A stretch of 64,000 bases of DNA, taken from assembly GCF_001886855.1 (NCBI RefSeq), contig NZ_CP013197.1, positions 248,001 to 312,000 on the forward strand. The letters run 5' to 3'. This document shows positions 32,661-42,643 of the stretch, one piece after another. Both the position numbers and the translations under genes were made by a program. Source of the stretch: Spiroplasma citri. GTDB taxonomy: Bacteria > Bacillota_I > Bacilli_A > Mycoplasmatales > Mycoplasmataceae. Within the stretch, counting starts at the first letter, position 1; the number at the start of each line of letters is the position of its first letter. Below the pieces are notes generated by a model that was not told the DNA's origin, did no database searches, and saw only the letters and a list, made by a program, of their open reading frames with translations.

Positions 32661-33400
32661 TGTTATATTTATTATTAAGTATTGAATATGATGGTTATGA
32701 TTATAGTGGCTGAGTTAAACAAAAAAATGCTTGAACAATTCAGGGTGAATTGGAGAAAGCATTTTTTGGCATTTGTCATCAAAAAATTTGAACTTTAGGT
32801 GCTAGTAAAACTGATGCTGGTGTACATGCTTCTGACCAAAAGGTATTAGTAAAACTACCATTTCAATCACAACATTTAGTTTTTTTTATTAAAACTGTTA
32901 GTAAAACTTTACCACCAAATATTAATATTAAAGGATATCAGCTTGTCTCAGAAAATTTTAGTGTTCGAACTGCAAAAGTAAAAGAATATGTTTATACAAT
33001 TAATGATCAAGAGTATGATCTTTTTAATCATCGTTATGAACTTAAAGTTAATACACCATTAAATGTTAGAAAGTTACATCAAATTAGTCAAATTTTTGTT
33101 GGAACACATGATTTTGGATATTTTGCAGGGGTTAAACCAACCGAAAATATTGTAACACAACGAACAATTAATAAGATTTGAGTTAAACGAAACAAGGCAA
33201 AAAAAATTGAAATTCATTTTATGGGGAAAAGTTTTATTCGTTATCAAATTCGAATGTTAACACAAAATATTTTAGCTTGTTATGCTGGTAAAGTTAGTTT
33301 AAGTGAATTGCAAGCACAGTTAAAACATCCTCCTCAAGGAGCAACAACAAAGTATTGTGCAAAACCATATGGTTTATGTTTGAAAAAAATAAAATATTAA
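32660..33400 (+). CDS. truA: tRNA pseudouridine(38-40) synthase TruA
   Basis: 246 residues. Makes pseudouridine in the anticodon stem-loop of several tRNAs. The nucleophile is Asp52 in ASKTDAGVHA; YDGYDYSGW opens the protein and SFIRYQIRMLTQNIL lies near the C-terminus. Start overlaps the ecfT stop (TAATG), the usual ecfA1-ecfA2-ecfT-truA order. Intact. Confidence 0.95.
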
Positions 33401-33600
33401 GATAGTTTCTTAATTTATTTGAAATAATCTAATTATATTATTTGTTAAGATAAAATTATTTTAGTTAATTTAAGGTTTAAGATTAAATTTAATTAAACAA
33501 AAAAATTTAACATTATTTAAAAAAATAAATATTAATTTTAATTAGTCTACTTTCCTTTAAAAAATAAATATGATAATATATATTATTTCACTTTTTATGG

Positions 33601-33606
33601 TATAAT
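33601..33606 (+). promoter_or_regulatory. -10 box (TATAAT) before the Asn/Pro-rich protein gene
   Basis: TATAAT 48 bases upstream of the ATG at 33654. The 250-base gap after truA otherwise holds nothing recognised. Confidence 0.4.
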
Positions 33607-33653
33607 TTATAGTAACAAGTATGTGTAGAAAATGTGGCAAATGAGGTGCAAAA

Positions 33654-34679
33654 ATGAATAATGGTTTTTATATTTTACCAAATGAAGAAGGATATTTAGT
33701 AAAGTCACATGATACTAATAGTGAAATTGCATTATTTAGAAGTCGTCGTGATGCAGAAGTGTTTATTAGCACTTTAACATTATCACCAACACCTTCATTT
33801 TCAAATAATTATTTACCAGGAACTTCAATTCCTCACTATTCATCTCAACCTCAACAAATTATTACACCGTATCCAACTAATGGTGCTTCACCACAAGTTT
33901 TTTTTATTCAACAACCAGCTCCAGCACAACAAGTAACGCCATCACCATATCCATTTTATCCGATGATGCCACCAACGCCGCCAATGGGAGGAATGTGCCA
34001 TGGTATGTATCCAAATTATTATGGTCCACAAAATAATAATTATGGGTCAGGAGGCTGTGCTTGTGGGAATAATAATTCAGATTATAATGAACATTTTGAA
34101 AAAAATTATCCCAGTAAAAATAATGAAGATTTAAGACCAAATTGAAATAATGCCAGCAATGATTTAGACATAAAAAAAAATAATGAATTAGAAGATGATA
34201 CAGTTTCTTGAACACAAGAAAATGATGAATATTCAAATAATGGATATGAAGAACAACTAGTTCAAACTCCGGTTGAAGAATATAATTCTGAGACAGTTAC
34301 TAATTCAGAGCCGATAGTAACCCCAAATTTTTATTCGGAAGAATTAGAACAACAAGCAAATCATTCCCAACCAACAAATAACCAACCATACTATGAACAA
34401 GCTTTTGTTTCTAATCCCGTTTTTCTTAATCAACAATCAGAGCAATCAGAGCAACCACAACAAGTGGCACGATCAATTACTGATGATGAATTCTTTAAAT
34501 ATGCTAATGAACAAGAATTTAATCATAATTCCAAAATTTCAAAAAAGGAAACAAAACGTTTAATGAAAGAAGAATTAAAAGCAGCCAAAACACAAGCAAA
34601 ATTAGAAAAACAGAATCGTAAAAAGGCAAAGCGTCAAGGAGCACTTGATATTGAGGAATTAGACCCAATTGTAGAATAA
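33654..34679 (+). CDS. Asn/Gln/Pro-rich hypothetical protein with small N-terminal domain
   Basis: 341 residues. The first 45 (MNNGFYILPNEEGYLVKSHD...FRSRRDAEVFIS) look like a compact alpha-beta domain, somewhat like DUF2188 (weak, by eye). Residues 50-150 are Pro/Tyr/Gln-rich and contain a Gly/Cys/Met patch (GGMCHGMYPNYYGPQ; GSGGCACG). The rest is acidic and Gln-rich, ending in a Lys/Ala helix (KETKRLMKEELKAAKTQAK). No signal peptide or membrane span. Similar low-complexity style to the 18940 gene; function unknown. Confidence 0.75.
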
Positions 34680-34701
34680 AAAGCAAATTAGTTTGCTTTT
34701 T
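34678..34701 (+). terminator. Hairpin terminator
   Basis: AAAAAGCAAA (34678-34687) pairs with TTTGCTTTTT (34692-34701) and leads into a T-rich stretch. Confidence 0.75.
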
Positions 34702-34729
34702 ATTTTTTTAAAATATTATAAATTTATGG

Positions 34730-34759
34730 TTGTTTTTTGAATAAAATTAATGTTATAAT
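34730..34759 (+). promoter_or_regulatory. Promoter of the tRNA-Ile/tRNA-Ala pair
   Basis: TTGTTT (34730-34735), an 18-base spacer and TATAAT (34754-34759), 12 bases before the first tRNA. Confidence 0.55.
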
Positions 34760-34771
34760 GATTTAGGTTTT

Positions 34772-34848
<77 letters not shown>

Positions 34849-34866
34849 TTTTTTTATAAGAATTTT

Positions 34867-34942
34867 GGGCCCGTAGCTCAGCTGGGAGAGCACCTGCCTT
34901 GCACGCAGGGGGTCGACGGTTCGATCCCGTTCGGGTCCACCA
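34867..34942 (+). tRNA. tRNA-Ala (TGC)
   Basis: 76 bases with encoded CCA. The acceptor GGGCCCG pairs with CGGGTCC (one G-U), the anticodon stem CCTGC/GCAGG holds the loop CTTGCAC with anticodon TGC, and the T arm is GGTTCGATCCC. It lies 18 bases after tRNA-Ile, so the two are co-transcribed. Confidence 0.96.
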
Positions 34943-34968
34943 TTTCAAATAGATTTAAACAATTAATT

Positions 34969-35002
34969 AAAAAAGCATATTAAATTATTAATATGCTTTT
35001 TT
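34969..35002 (+). terminator. Terminator after the tRNA pair
   Basis: GCATATTAA and TTAATATGC (34975-34996) form the stem core, flanked by an A run and six T. Confidence 0.8.
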
Positions 35003-35091
35003 AATTTGACTTAAAGGTAGTCTTTTCCTAATATCCTTAATTTTTTTTGTGTGTGTGGGTTTAATAAAATGGCTTTTTTGGTATAATATAT

Positions 35092-35097
35092 CTAATG
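35092..35097 (+). promoter_or_regulatory. -10 box (TATAAT) before the 35126 gene
   Basis: TATAAT 29 bases upstream of the ATG; a GTGTGTGTGGG stretch lies 35 bases further up. Confidence 0.4.
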
Positions 35098-35125
35098 CAA
35101 AACAAAATATAAACAGGGGTGAAGT

Positions 35126-36052
35126 ATGTCAATTTTTGATAAAAATGAAAACGAAAGATATGCATATTTTTTAACGAATTTTAAAGAAATAGTTGCAGAC
35201 TGAGCAGTTATGATTAATGATCAGTTTATTAAGTCATCATTAGATAATTCATCAACTAAATTATTTGGAATGAATGTTGATAAAGCAATTTTATTTTTTG
35301 ATATTAATTTAGATGCAAATAGTGAATTACATGAATTAGGAATTATTAAAGAAAGTTATAGTATTGATTTAACAAATGATTTAGATTTAAATTTAGCGAA
35401 AAAAATAAATAAGAAAAACGAAGAAAAAAATTATGATTTAATTTATAATCAGATTGATAATTTTTTTATTGAAGATTCAGAATTATTAAAATTTTGTGAA
35501 TATACGTTAAATATTACTAATTTATCAATGGAGACAGATGGGCCAACAATTAGTTCCTTAAATAATTACAAGTCAGTTGCTTTTAATAGTTATCCAACAA
35601 AAATTTATGAATTACTAGATTGATTTAACATTGAAATTGTTGATGCAATTAATAATGGATTAAAAATAAAACGCTTTGGAGTTAAAGAAAATAGTCATAG
35701 TAATAACAAAATAAGAAGAAAACCAAGATTAATGTCAAACAAAACTTTAAAAAATATTGACAATGATGATGACAAAATTAATAAAGAAATAATTTTTACT
35801 GAGTATTTTGCAAATAATGGTAATATTAGTGCTAAATTAATTGCTTTAAATAAGTTGTTACCATTGTTAGAAGAAAAACGAGCTGAAATTAAAGAGTTTA
35901 ATCCGAAGTTAGAATATGATATTTTTAGTTTTTTACAACATACAAAATATCGGAACTCTTTAACATATCAAGAAGATAGTGATGCTGAAAAACGTTTAGA
36001 TAAGGTTTTTAAAAAAGCGGTGCTATCTTTATACTTATTAGATATTGATTAA
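35126..36052 (+). CDS. Conserved hypothetical acidic protein
   Basis: 308 residues, starting MSIFDKNENERYAYFLTNFK after a GGGGTGAAG region. Mostly helical, rich in Asn, Asp, Lys and Leu, no membrane span or signal. A basic patch (NKIRRKPRLMSNK) around residue 195 divides it into two halves. Two TGA-Trp codons. Single-gene unit between promoter box and terminator. I do not recognise the family. Confidence 0.75.
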
Positions 36053-36078
36053 AAAACGAAGAAAATAATTCGTTTTTT
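36051..36078 (+). terminator. Hairpin terminator
   Basis: AAAAAACGAA pairs with TTCGTTTTTT around an 8-base loop, directly at the stop of the preceding gene. Confidence 0.75.
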
Positions 36079-36111
36079 ATTAATTAAAATTATTTTAAGA
36101 AGTTTTTCCGT

Positions 36112-36117
36112 TATAAT
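36112..36117 (+). promoter_or_regulatory. -10 box (TATAAT) before rplI-dnaB
   Basis: TATAAT 19-24 bases ahead of the rplI start region, so the leader is very short. Confidence 0.45.
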
Positions 36118-36135
36118 TTGTAGTAGGTGATTATG

Positions 36136-36585
36136 ATGAAAGTTATTTTAATTAAAGATGTTAAAAGAAAAGGAAAAGTTAATGATGTAATTGAAGTTGC
36201 TGATGGATATGCAAAAAATTATTTAATTAAAGAAGGTTTCGCAATTCCAACAACTTCTGCTAATTTAGCTAAGTTAAATGTTGTTTTATCACAACAAGCA
36301 GCACAAGAGGCAGCTACAAAAGCTTCTTTAGAAGAATTAAAAGCAGCATTAGAACAATTAACATTGAATTTTAAACTAAAAGTTCATAATAATAAAACGT
36401 TTGGTTCTATTTCTTTAACACAAATTGAAGATCGATTAGCGAAAGAATTTAACTTAAAAATTGATAAAAAGAAATTTATTGATAATAATAATTTAACAAG
36501 TTTTGGATTACATTACTTAAAAATTAAATTAGCTCCAAATATAATTGCAACATTAAAAGTGATGGTAGAAAAAAAGGAGAGTTAA
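36136..36585 (+). CDS. rplI: Ribosomal protein bL9
   Basis: 149 residues from the ATG at 36136. The N-terminal domain MKVILIKDVKRKGKVNDVIE with GYAKNYLIKEGFA is diagnostic; a long helix joins it to the C-terminal rRNA-binding domain. An ATG one codon earlier (36133) and a GTG at 36127 are in frame, but GTAGGTGA is best spaced for 36136. dnaB follows after 3 bases, as in many Firmicutes and mollicutes. Confidence 0.95.
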   Translation: MKVILIKDVKRKGKVNDVIEVADGYAKNYLIKEGFAIPTTSANLAKLNVVLSQQAAQEAATKASLEELKAALEQLTLNFKLKVHNNKTFGSISLTQIEDRLAKEFNLKIDKKKFIDNNNLTSFGLHYLKIKLAPNIIATLKVMVEKKES

Positions 36586-36588
36586 TTA

Positions 36589-37965
36589 ATGGAAAACATC
36601 AGTAAAACAGAATTAAATAAACTTAATGTACTTAAAGATGCGGAAAAAAATGTTTTAGCAATAATTGCTCACTCTATTACTGCAGCGGAAGAAGTTTTTT
36701 CAATTTTGACAGAAGAAGATTTTACTGTAATGAATTACAAAGTGATTTTCAAAGCTTTACAAGAACAATTTTCAGCGAAGGTTGCAATTAATATTACAAC
36801 ATTAAGTAATTATATGTTAAAAAATAATATTTTAAATAAAATTGGTGGTATTGAATTTTTAACTGATTTATTTCAATCCTATACAACAGATGCTAATTTA
36901 TCTGAATATTTAGATATTATTATTAAAAATACAACCTCACGCCGCTTGAAGGCTGTTGTTGATAGTATTAATCGTCAGATTGATGCTCATCAGCCAATTG
37001 ATGAAGTTGTTAGTCATGCAGAAAAAGAAATCTTAGATGTTAAAAAGGAACGAAAAGGTAATTTATTTAAAACTTCATATGCTGAAGTTGATAAAGTCTT
37101 ACAAAAAATTGAATTGTTAGAAAATTCTGGAGAAATGTTAACAGGAAGCCCAAGTGGTTTTCGTGATTTAGATCGTATGACATCAGGTTTTCAAAAAGGG
37201 GATTTTATTATTTTAGCGGCACGTCCTTCAATGGGAAAAACAGCATTGGCTTTAAATTTTGCTGTTAAATCAGCTGCACAATCAAAAAAAGCAGTTGCTA
37301 TTTTTTCAGTTGAAATGCCAGCAGAACAATTAATTCAAAGAATGCTAGGAAGTTATTCAACAGTCGATTCTGTTAAAGTTCGAACTGGTAAAGGGTTACA
37401 AGAACGCGATTGAGAAAATATTACTAAGGCGGCAGATTTTTTAAAACAAACAAAATTATTTATTGATGATACGCCAGGTTTGAAAGTCATTGAATTGCAA
37501 TCAAAGTTAAGAAAATTATGTCGTGAAAACGAAGTTGGTTTAGTTGTTATTGATTATTTACAATTACTTAGCACTGGAACTCATTTTGGTGATTCACGTC
37601 AACAAGAAGTTTCAACAATTTCCCGTCAGCTTAAGGCATTAGCACGTGAATTAGAGGTTCCGATTATTTGTTTATCACAATTATCACGGTTGGTTGAAAA
37701 ACGAGAAGACAAAAGACCAATTATGTCTGATTTACGTGATTCAGGAGCAATTGAACAAGATGCTGATATTATCATGTTTTTATTTCGAGAAGAATATTAT
37801 ACTGCCCAGGATTCAACCAATTTGGGGGCACCAATTTTAGAAACAGAAAAGGCACAATTAATTTTATCAAAGCATCGAAATGGTCCAACTGGGAGTGTTG
37901 AATTATTATTTGTAAAAAAACATGGTTCATTTGCTGATTATGGTTTGCAAAATACAAAAATTTAG
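36589..37965 (+). CDS. dnaB: Replicative DNA helicase
   Basis: 458 residues. The hexameric helicase of the replication fork. The N-terminal helical domain (residues 10-110) is followed by the RecA-like motor: RPSMGKTA Walker A (about 211-218), FSVEMPAEQL, VVIDYLQLL Walker B, SQLSRLVEKR, and DLRDSGAIEQDAD. One TGA-Trp at codon 275. It shares an operon with rplI. Intact. Confidence 0.97.
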
Positions 37966-38020
37966 GATACTATATTAATTAGTAAAAAAATAAATTAGTG
38001 TTTAAGAAACGAGGTCTACA

Positions 38021-39256
38021 ATGCGTAAGTTATTATCGATTTTTGCAGCAACAACTTTAGTTACAACATCAGCAGCATCAGCTGTCGCTTGTAGTGGTGC
38101 ACCACAAGGAAATCTTATTCCTATTTTTATGTATAATGGAAATCAAAAATTTAGCCATGCGCCAACAGTAACTCGTAAATCAATAAATGGAATTGATGAT
38201 GTAACACAATCAGGAAAAGATGAAAATGGTGCTCCCTATGAATACAGTTTACAGGGAGGGCGAATGGGTTTAATTAATGGTTTAATTAATAATGCAATTA
38301 ACCCTATTTTAAATGGGATAAATTTAACAAAAGATAATAGTGCAACAACTGGTAAGGGAGCAAAGTGAACTGATGAGCAAATTGCAGCTGGGTTAGAAGG
38401 ACAAAAAGAGCAACTAGTTCAAACTGCAAAAACTGATGCGCAAGACCCTTTTAATAGTAGTAAAAAAATTAATCAAAAAGCAATATGAAAAGATTTGTTC
38501 AACAATTATTCGACTAGTTTTGACTCATCCTATAGTCAAGTTGCTTTCCTTGCAAATGAAAATAAAGCAATTTTAAATAAAACAAATGATAATTTGGTTA
38601 CAATGACTGGAAATGCAGAAAAAACAAATAATAAAAATTGAGTTAAAGAACATACTTGACCAGATGGCAAAAAAAGTCCTTATACACCTTCATCATTAAA
38701 AGTATTATCACCTATAGCATCGATTCTTGAATGATTCAATGATCCAAAAAATAGTTATAATCAAGGTTATAATCAAATTGACCAAAATCGAGGATATCAA
38801 TCAGCACGTTATCTTGCAATTGCTATTCCTAATGTTACAATTCGCTTTGAGTTTCAAGGAGAACATAATCGTTTTACCTTTACAGTAACAATTGATAAAT
38901 TAGTAGCATATGCAAATTACCTTGTTTACGAAAATCCAAATAGTACAAAAGATAATCCAAGTTACGGTCACCAATGATTTTTCCTAAGTTATGGTTTTTA
39001 TGACTTTGAGAGTTTAAAAGATGATGATTATCATCACTATAATTTTAATGCTATTCCAGATGATGTTAAGATTGATAAAAATATTAAAGTTGCATTAGGA
39101 TTTTTCAAAAAAAATGATGACAAAGGAATCTTGACAGCGGATGAAGATAAGGAAGTTGGTAAACGTGGTCAATTCCCGACTGCAGAAACAGATTATACTT
39201 TCCCAGCTCTAAAATGAAAAATTAATGTTAATTCGATTACTGACCAATATAAATAA
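38021..39256 (+). CDS. Prolipoprotein, conserved hypothetical
   Basis: 411 residues. MRKLLSIFAATTLVTTSAASAV then the lipobox Cys at residue 24 gives a lipid-anchored surface protein. The mature part is rich in Asn, Lys and aromatic residues; a long C-terminal region (TIRFEFQGEHNRFTFTVTID; HQWFFLSYGFYDF) looks beta-rich. The stop shares its last A with the rlmH start. Surface role unknown; it may be an antigen or binding protein. AACGAGG precedes the ATG. Confidence 0.85.
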
Positions 39257-39873
39257 TGGATATTAAAATTCTGGCAATTGGTTCATTAGATAAAAAGTAT
39301 TTGGTAATAGGTTGTGAAACTTTTCTTGAACGAATTAAGCATTATGCAAAATTAGAAATTATTGAATTAAAAGAAGTTAACAATAAAACTGAACAAGTAA
39401 CAATTAATGAACAAACGGCATTAGTAATAAAAAAACTATTAGATTATCCGGAATATTATAAAATATTATTAGCCTCACAAGGACAAATATTAACAAGTGA
39501 ACAAATTGCTGCATACATTACGGAAGTTAAAGATTTTAAAAAAGCAAAGTTATTATTTATTATTGGGGGTAGTCATGGTTTTAATAATAATGAACTATTA
39601 CCAAAAGTTAATTTTCACCTGAGTTTTGGAGCAATAACTTTACCGCATCAATTATGTCGATTAGTATTATTAGAACAAATATATCGTAGTTTTAAGATAA
39701 TTAATAATGAAATTTATCATAAAGTAATTTTAAAAAAAGAACAACCAGATTATATTTTTTTGGTTTTAGTTCTTTTTTTATTTTGGAGAGCTTGTTCCAT
39801 CATTGCAATTTTTCGTTTTCGCGCTAATTCTGATAAAGCATTTGTATTTTTTTCTAATAATAATTGGCGATAA
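39256..39873 (+). CDS. rlmH: 23S rRNA pseudouridine1915 N3-methyltransferase, with stop-loss extension
   Basis: The enzyme part is complete: MDIKILAIGSLDKKYL start, SAM-binding LLFIIGGSHGF, and LSFGAITLPHQLCRLVLLEQ. Family members end with Tyr-His-Lys or similar, reached here at 39723. Instead of a stop the frame continues VILKKEQPDYIF for 49 further codons to TAA at 39871, through its own terminator and into DNA that is antisense to the next gene. A single inserted G between AAA and TAA at 39724 would account for it. The enzyme may still work with the tail. Confidence 0.88.
   Translation: MDIKILAIGSLDKKYLVIGCETFLERIKHYAKLEIIELKEVNNKTEQVTINEQTALVIKKLLDYPEYYKILLASQGQILTSEQIAAYITEVKDFKKAKLLFIIGGSHGFNNNELLPKVNFHLSFGAITLPHQLCRLVLLEQIYRSFKIINNEIYHKVILKKEQPDYIFLVLVLFLFWRACSIIAIFRFRANSDKAFVFFSNNNWR
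39732..39779. terminator. Bidirectional terminator between rlmH and the 40244 gene
   Basis: AAAAAAAGAAC (39732-39742) pairs with GTTCTTTTTTT (39769-39779), with an inner AACCA/TGGTT pairing. It lies within the extended rlmH frame and covers the stop of the opposing gene. Confidence 0.7.
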
Positions 39874-40244
39874 TAAGGACTATTTTTTTTAGCTAATTTG
39901 ATAACTTTAATTCGATCAGCAACAGTCATATTATTAACATCAATATAATTAGGATCATTTGCTTTAAAAGCTTGTTTTTTTAATTGATTATTCTTTTTTT
40001 CCGCATTTAATAAAATTTTATACATTGGATTATTTTTGTCAATAATTTTCTTTTTATCTAATTGTGGTTTTTTCTTTGTTTTACTGTAAATTTCATGACT
40101 TCGTGATGTTTTGCGTGCTAAACTTTCAATCTGGAGCTTAACCACTTGTTCTTTATGTTCTTGAATTTTTTGATAACGCAAATCATGCTCATTATCTTTT
40201 GTTTTTTTTCATATAATAGTTTTATTTTCTATCTGTTTTACCAT
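39750..40244 (-). CDS. Basic helical hypothetical protein
   Basis: 164 residues from the ATG at 40244, which follows AAGGAG; MVKQIENKTIIWKKTKDNE leads into a Lys/Gln-rich helical chain (EQVVKLQIESLARKTSRSHE) with a middle section NMTVADRIKVIKLAKKNSPY. Highly basic, probably nucleic-acid binding or ribosome-associated by charge alone. One TGA-Trp near the start. No family recognised. It converges on rlmH. Confidence 0.7.
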
Positions 40245-40361
40245 TTTTCTCCTTACTTTTTAATATGTAGTTATTCTAGTTCTATTATAATATTAATTAT
40301 AATGAGATGAAACAAAGAAGTAAAAAAAGATAAAATATTTCATTTTTTTCTTAAAAAAGAC

Positions 40362-40390
40362 TTGCATTATTAATTATTATCCAATAAAAT
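40362..40390 (+). promoter_or_regulatory. Promoter of the S10-spc-alpha superoperon
   Basis: TTGCAT (40362-40367), 17-base spacer, TAAAAT (40385-40390): the best-formed promoter in the window, some 110 bases before rpsJ. Confidence 0.6.
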
Positions 40391-40429
40391 GAGTAAGCAT
40401 GTATATTTTGTGGGAACATCTTTTTTGTT

Positions 40430-40450
40430 CTATCATTGATACACTGATAG
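40430..40450 (+). promoter_or_regulatory. Leader hairpin before rpsJ
   Basis: CTATCA and TGATAG bracket a 9-base loop in the untranslated leader of the ribosomal superoperon. Its place would suit autogenous control, but no protein-binding features are evident. Confidence 0.3.
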
Positions 40451-40500
40451 GCGTTGTAAATGTTTACACAAAAAATATGAATAAATTAGGAGGAAAAGTA

Positions 40501-40809
40501 ATGGCTCAAACTAAAATGAGAATTAAATTAAAAGGTTTTGATCATCGTGTGGTTGATCAATCAATTAAAAAAATCATTGAAGCAGCTCAATCCGCAGGAG
40601 TACAGGTAAAAGGGCCAATCCCTTTACCAACTGATCGTAATATCATTACTATTTTAAGAGCAACTCATAAATATAAAGATTCAAGAGAACAATTTGAAAT
40701 GAGAACACATAAAAGAATTATTGATATTATTAATCCTGATGGTCCAAAGGTAATTGACACTTTAAAAAGAGTTCAACTACCAAGTGGTGTGGAAATTGAA
40801 ATGAAATAA
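40501..40809 (+). CDS. rpsJ: Ribosomal protein uS10
   Basis: 102 residues from the ATG at 40501, eight bases after [26 protein letters not shown] and GPIPLPTDR are diagnostic. The frame is open further upstream, but the family length and RBS fix this start. First gene of the superoperon. Confidence 0.97.
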   Translation: MAQTKMRIKLKGFDHRVVDQSIKKIIEAAQSAGVQVKGPIPLPTDRNIITILRATHKYKDSREQFEMRTHKRIIDIINPDGPKVIDTLKRVQLPSGVEIEMK

Positions 40810-40875
40810 ATAACCATTTTCTTAAGTTTAATTTATAGACAAGATATACATGACGTATTTTCAAGGAGGAAAGAA

Positions 40876-41652
40876 ATGAAAGGAATCTTAGGACGCAAAA
40901 TTGGTATGACACAAATTTTTGCTACCGATGGTAGATTAATACCAGTTACAGTAGTTGAAGTAGAACCAAATGTTGTTTTACGAGTGTTAACAAAAGAACA
41001 AAATGGTTATCAAGCGCTTCAATTAGCTGTTGAAGATAAAAGAATTAGCTTGGTTTCAAAACCAGACCAAGGACAATTCAAAAAAGCGAATACAACACCT
41101 AAGCGCTTCGTTAAAGAAATCAGAAATATGGATGGTTATAATCCTGGTGATATTATTAAAGCTGATATCTTTACTGCTGGGGAATTCGTTGATGTTACAG
41201 GAACTTCAAAAGGGAAAGGATTTACAGGTTCAATTAAAAGACACAACTATTCACGGGGGCCAATGGGACATGGTTCAGGTTATCACCGTGGCGTTGGGTC
41301 AATGGGAGCTATTGCCCCAAATCGAATTTTAAAATCTAAAAAAATGCCTGGACATATGGGAACCAAAAAAGTAACAATTCAAAATTTAGAAGTTATTGCA
41401 ATTGATACTGAAAAAAATGCTTTATTAGTAAAAGGTTCAATTCCAGGTCCCAAAAAACAATTTGTAATTATTAAAGAAGCAATTAAAGGTTTAGAACCAA
41501 ATACACCAACAGAACTAGTTAAAAGAACTGTTGAAACAAAAACACCAGAACCCAAAATAAAAGAAGAAAAACCAGTTGAAGTAGTTGTTGATGCATCAGT
41601 TGATACAACACCAACAGAAGTCACTGATGCACCAGCATCAAAGACAGAATAG
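40876..41652 (+). CDS. rplC: Ribosomal protein uL3 with acidic C-terminal tail
   Basis: 258 residues; the core [30 protein letters not shown] and [22 protein letters not shown] is standard. About 50 extra residues follow (rich in Pro, Thr, Glu, Val), absent from most bacterial uL3 (about 209 residues). AAGGAGG precedes the ATG. Confidence 0.96.
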   Translation: MKGILGRKIGMTQIFATDGRLIPVTVVEVEPNVVLRVLTKEQNGYQALQLAVEDKRISLVSKPDQGQFKKANTTPKRFVKEIRNMDGYNPGDIIKADIFTAGEFVDVTGTSKGKGFTGSIKRHNYSRGPMGHGSGYHRGVGSMGAIAPNRILKSKKMPGHMGTKKVTIQNLEVIAIDTEKNALLVKGSIPGPKKQFVIIKEAIKGLEPNTPTELVKRTVETKTPEPKIKEEKPVEVVVDASVDTTPTEVTDAPASKTE

Positions 41653-41674
41653 TTTTGTAGAAAGGGATTTTAAA

Positions 41675-42301
41675 ATGAAATTACAAGTACTTGATGCGAA
41701 GGGAACGAGCGTTAAAGAAATTAGTGTAAATGATGCCATTTGAGGAATTGAGCCACATCAGCAAGCAATGTTTGATGCTGTTATTGCGCAACAAGCCGCA
41801 ATGCGTCAAGGTACACACAAAACTAAGACAAGAACTGAAGTATCTGGTGGGGGGAAAAAACCTTGAAGACAAAAAGGAACTGGTCGTGCTCGCCAAGGTT
41901 CAATTAGAGCACCACAATGAAAAGGAGGAGGGATTGTCTTTGGTCCAACTCCGGAGAAAAATTATTTAAAACATGTCAATAAGAAAGTTAGAAAATTAGC
42001 AATTAAATCTGCATTATCATTAAAAGTTCAAGATAAAAACATTATGATAATTGATCAATTTGGAATTGATAAACCTTCAACAAAAGCAATGGTTGAAGTC
42101 TTAAATAATTTAAAAGTTAATGGTGAAAAACTATTAATTATTACCACAGAAGGTGATGAAGTTAATTTTAAATCATCACGTAATATCGAAAAAGTAAATA
42201 TAATTACATCAACTGGTATTAATATTTATGATTTATTAAATGCAAACAAATTATTAGTAACAGAACAAGCAGTAAAAGCAATTGAGGAGGTATACGCATA
42301 A
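41675..42301 (+). CDS. rplD: Ribosomal protein uL4
   Basis: 208 residues. The extended loop [20 protein letters not shown] and [15 protein letters not shown] are typical; three Trp in this stretch are TGA, and without table 4 the gene appears broken. Overlaps rplW by one base (TAATG). uL4 regulates the S10 operon in some bacteria; no target was recognised. Confidence 0.96.
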
Positions 42302-42588
42302 TGCATATTACAAATGTCATTAAAAAACCAATTTTATCAGAAAAAACATATCGTAATATGGCGAATGGGGTTTATACTTTTGAAGTTGCGCGTACTGCAA
42401 ACAAAGTTCAAATTAAAAAAGCTTTTGAAAAAATCTTTGAAGTAAAGGTTGAAAAAGTTAATGTTATTAATTATGACCCAAAAGAAAAGAAAATGGGAAA
42501 ATTTGTTGGAGAGACAACATACGCAAAACGTGCAGTTATTAAATTAAAACCAGGTGAGAAATTAGATTTATTAGGAGAAGATAAATAA
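42301..42588 (+). CDS. rplW: Ribosomal protein uL23
   Basis: 95 residues, [20 protein letters not shown] to [13 protein letters not shown]. Start overlaps the rplD stop; the GAGGT just upstream is its RBS. A short CCAG/CTGG hairpin at 42592-42608 lies between it and rplB. Confidence 0.96.
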   Translation: MHITNVIKKPILSEKTYRNMANGVYTFEVARTANKVQIKKAFEKIFEVKVEKVNVINYDPKEKKMGKFVGETTYAKRAVIKLKPGEKLDLLGEDK

Positions 42589-42643
42589 TTCCAGGATACA
42601 CTATCTGGGACTGTTTATTGGCGAAATAGGAGGATAAATAACA

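Noticed and set aside
35046-35060. GTGTGTGTGGG stretch as a microsatellite switch
   Set aside because: Too short, and lies upstream of the -10 box without any coding frame to switch.
40399-40500. Upstream extension of the rpsJ frame
   Set aside because: Adds 34 residues foreign to uS10; the ATG at 40501 has a perfect RBS and gives the family length.
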